A stretch of 64,000 nucleotides of DNA. It comes from Rosettibacter sp037481715. GTDB taxonomy: Bacteria; Bacteroidota; Ignavibacteria; Ignavibacteriales; Melioribacteraceae. Below are positions 63,473 through 64,000 of the stretch, piece by piece (position 1 is the stretch's first letter; each line of letters opens with the position of its first letter). The notes below the pieces were generated by a model. It had not been told where the DNA came from and ran no database searches. It saw only the letters and a list, made by a program, of their open reading frames with translations. A program made the position numbers and the translations under genes. The stretch spans positions 62,001-126,000 of the forward strand of contig JBBFLD010000005.1 of assembly GCA_037481715.1 (NCBI GenBank). Reading direction: 5' to 3'.

Positions 63473-64000
63473 ATGGCATTTAATTTTAACAAATTTACAG
63501 TAAAAGCTCAGGAAACAATTCAGGAAGCTGTTGAAATTGCACAGAACTATAACAATCAAATTGTTGAACCTGAACATATCCTTGCGGCGTTGCTTCAGGA
63601 TTCAAATGGTGTTGCTGTTTCTACAATACAAAAAGCAGGCGGAAATGTAAATTTAATGAAAATGAAAGTTGTTGAACTGCTTGAAAGACTGCCCAAGGTT
63701 ACAGGCGCTGGTCTTGGAAGTCAACAACTTTCTATGAGTTCTGCAAGATTATTTGATAAAGCTTTTGAAGAAGCTAAGGCTCTTAAAGATGAATATGTTT
63801 CAACAGAACATATTTTACTTGCTTTAAGTGAAGATGATGGAGTTACTGGAAAACTGCTTCGAGAAAATGGCATAAACAAAAATATTTTACTTGCAGCATT
63901 AAAAGATATTCGAGGCACACAAAGAGTTACATCACAAAATCCAGAAGATACATATCAAGCATTAAAAAAATATGGACGCGATTTAAATGAACTTGCTCGT
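63473..64000 (+). CDS. clpB: ClpB disaggregase, 5' part (runs off the window)
   Basis: The first 176 codons of the hexameric AAA+ chaperone that rescues aggregated proteins with DnaK. The start MAFNFNKFTVKAQETIQEAV and the double Clp N-domain repeats (EPEHILAALLQD about 37, and STEHILLALSEDDG about 110) are intact, ending in TYQALKKYGRDLNELAR at the edge. AGGTGAG precedes the ATG at 63473. No CIRCE operator is visible in the 185-base upstream gap, so HrcA-type control is not evident. Confidence 0.93.
   Translation, partial: MAFNFNKFTVKAQETIQEAVEIAQNYNNQIVEPEHILAALLQDSNGVAVSTIQKAGGNVNLMKMKVVELLERLPKVTGAGLGSQQLSMSSARLFDKAFEEAKALKDEYVSTEHILLALSEDDGVTGKLLRENGINKNILLAALKDIRGTQRVTSQNPEDTYQALKKYGRDLNELAR

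Noticed and set aside
1..64000. CRISPR arrays, tRNA genes, insertion sequences or prophage
   Set aside because: No regularly spaced repeat array, tRNA T-arm pattern, transposase or phage structural gene was seen by eye.

Overview
The window is AT-rich chromosomal DNA from a Bacteroidota/Chlorobi-group bacterium, most likely an Ignavibacteria member. The main evidence is four secreted proteins (3050-4912, 8463-9128, 53234-55468, 55509-56843), plus one decayed copy near 53000, that end in a type IX secretion system (T9SS) type A sorting domain with the NYPNPFNP(T/E)T opening and a GVY(F/L)YR ending. Many starts are TTG or GTG, strong Shine-Dalgarno sites occur in only part of the genes, and no insertion sequence, prophage, tRNA or CRISPR array was seen.

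Layout. 1-10.2 kb: a DPM1-like glycosyltransferase, a paired-hairpin repeat, a radical SAM protein, a four-repeat T9SS surface protein, an ABC-2 export operon, and two one-heme proteins. Of the last two, one is T9SS-sorted and the other looks like a Cyc2-type heme/porin fusion. 10.2-14.6 kb: a conserved hypothetical, a sugar nucleotidyltransferase, then metK-ahcY. 14.6-17.3 kb: a four-gene signalling cassette made of a secreted CPPWC protein, a membrane protein, a histidine kinase, and a receiver with Glu in place of the phospho-acceptor Asp. 17.4-28 kb: an AmrS-type radical SAM enzyme, a LonB-like protease translationally coupled to pyk, lgt, a TolB-like propeller, a cold-shock protein, and an active/inactive M16 peptidase pair. 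28-38 kb: a DUF4175-like/DUF4159 pair, a run of RNA-modification and small genes, and alr. 38.2-38.7 kb: RNase P RNA. 38.7-45.6 kb: recJ-yebC-ruvC-ruvA facing proBA, then a rhomboid protease. 45.8-52.8 kb: a YyaL-type thioredoxin-fold protein and the lysC-asd-thrB-thrC operon, preceded by a Thr/Ile-codon cluster that resembles an attenuator leader. 52.8-59.2 kb: the accessory-looking part, with a decayed T9SS tail, two recombining propeller surface proteins, about 1.2 kb of decayed DNA, and a stand-alone SIR2-domain gene. 59.3-64 kb: rsmG-mnmG-mnmE with two parS-like palindromes (an origin-proximal arrangement) and the start of clpB.

How the genes work together. metK and ahcY make and recycle the methyl donor. 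lysC, asd, thrB and thrC convert aspartate to threonine, but no homoserine dehydrogenase is present here. recJ, ruvC and ruvA serve recombination, and proB/proA make proline. The most interesting candidates are the heme/porin pair with a T9SS-sorted partner, the signalling cassette with the non-canonical receiver, the putative threonine leader, the SIR2 gene in a decayed locus, and the parS-like pair beside mnmG. All functional statements rest on motif recognition by eye; no database search was run.
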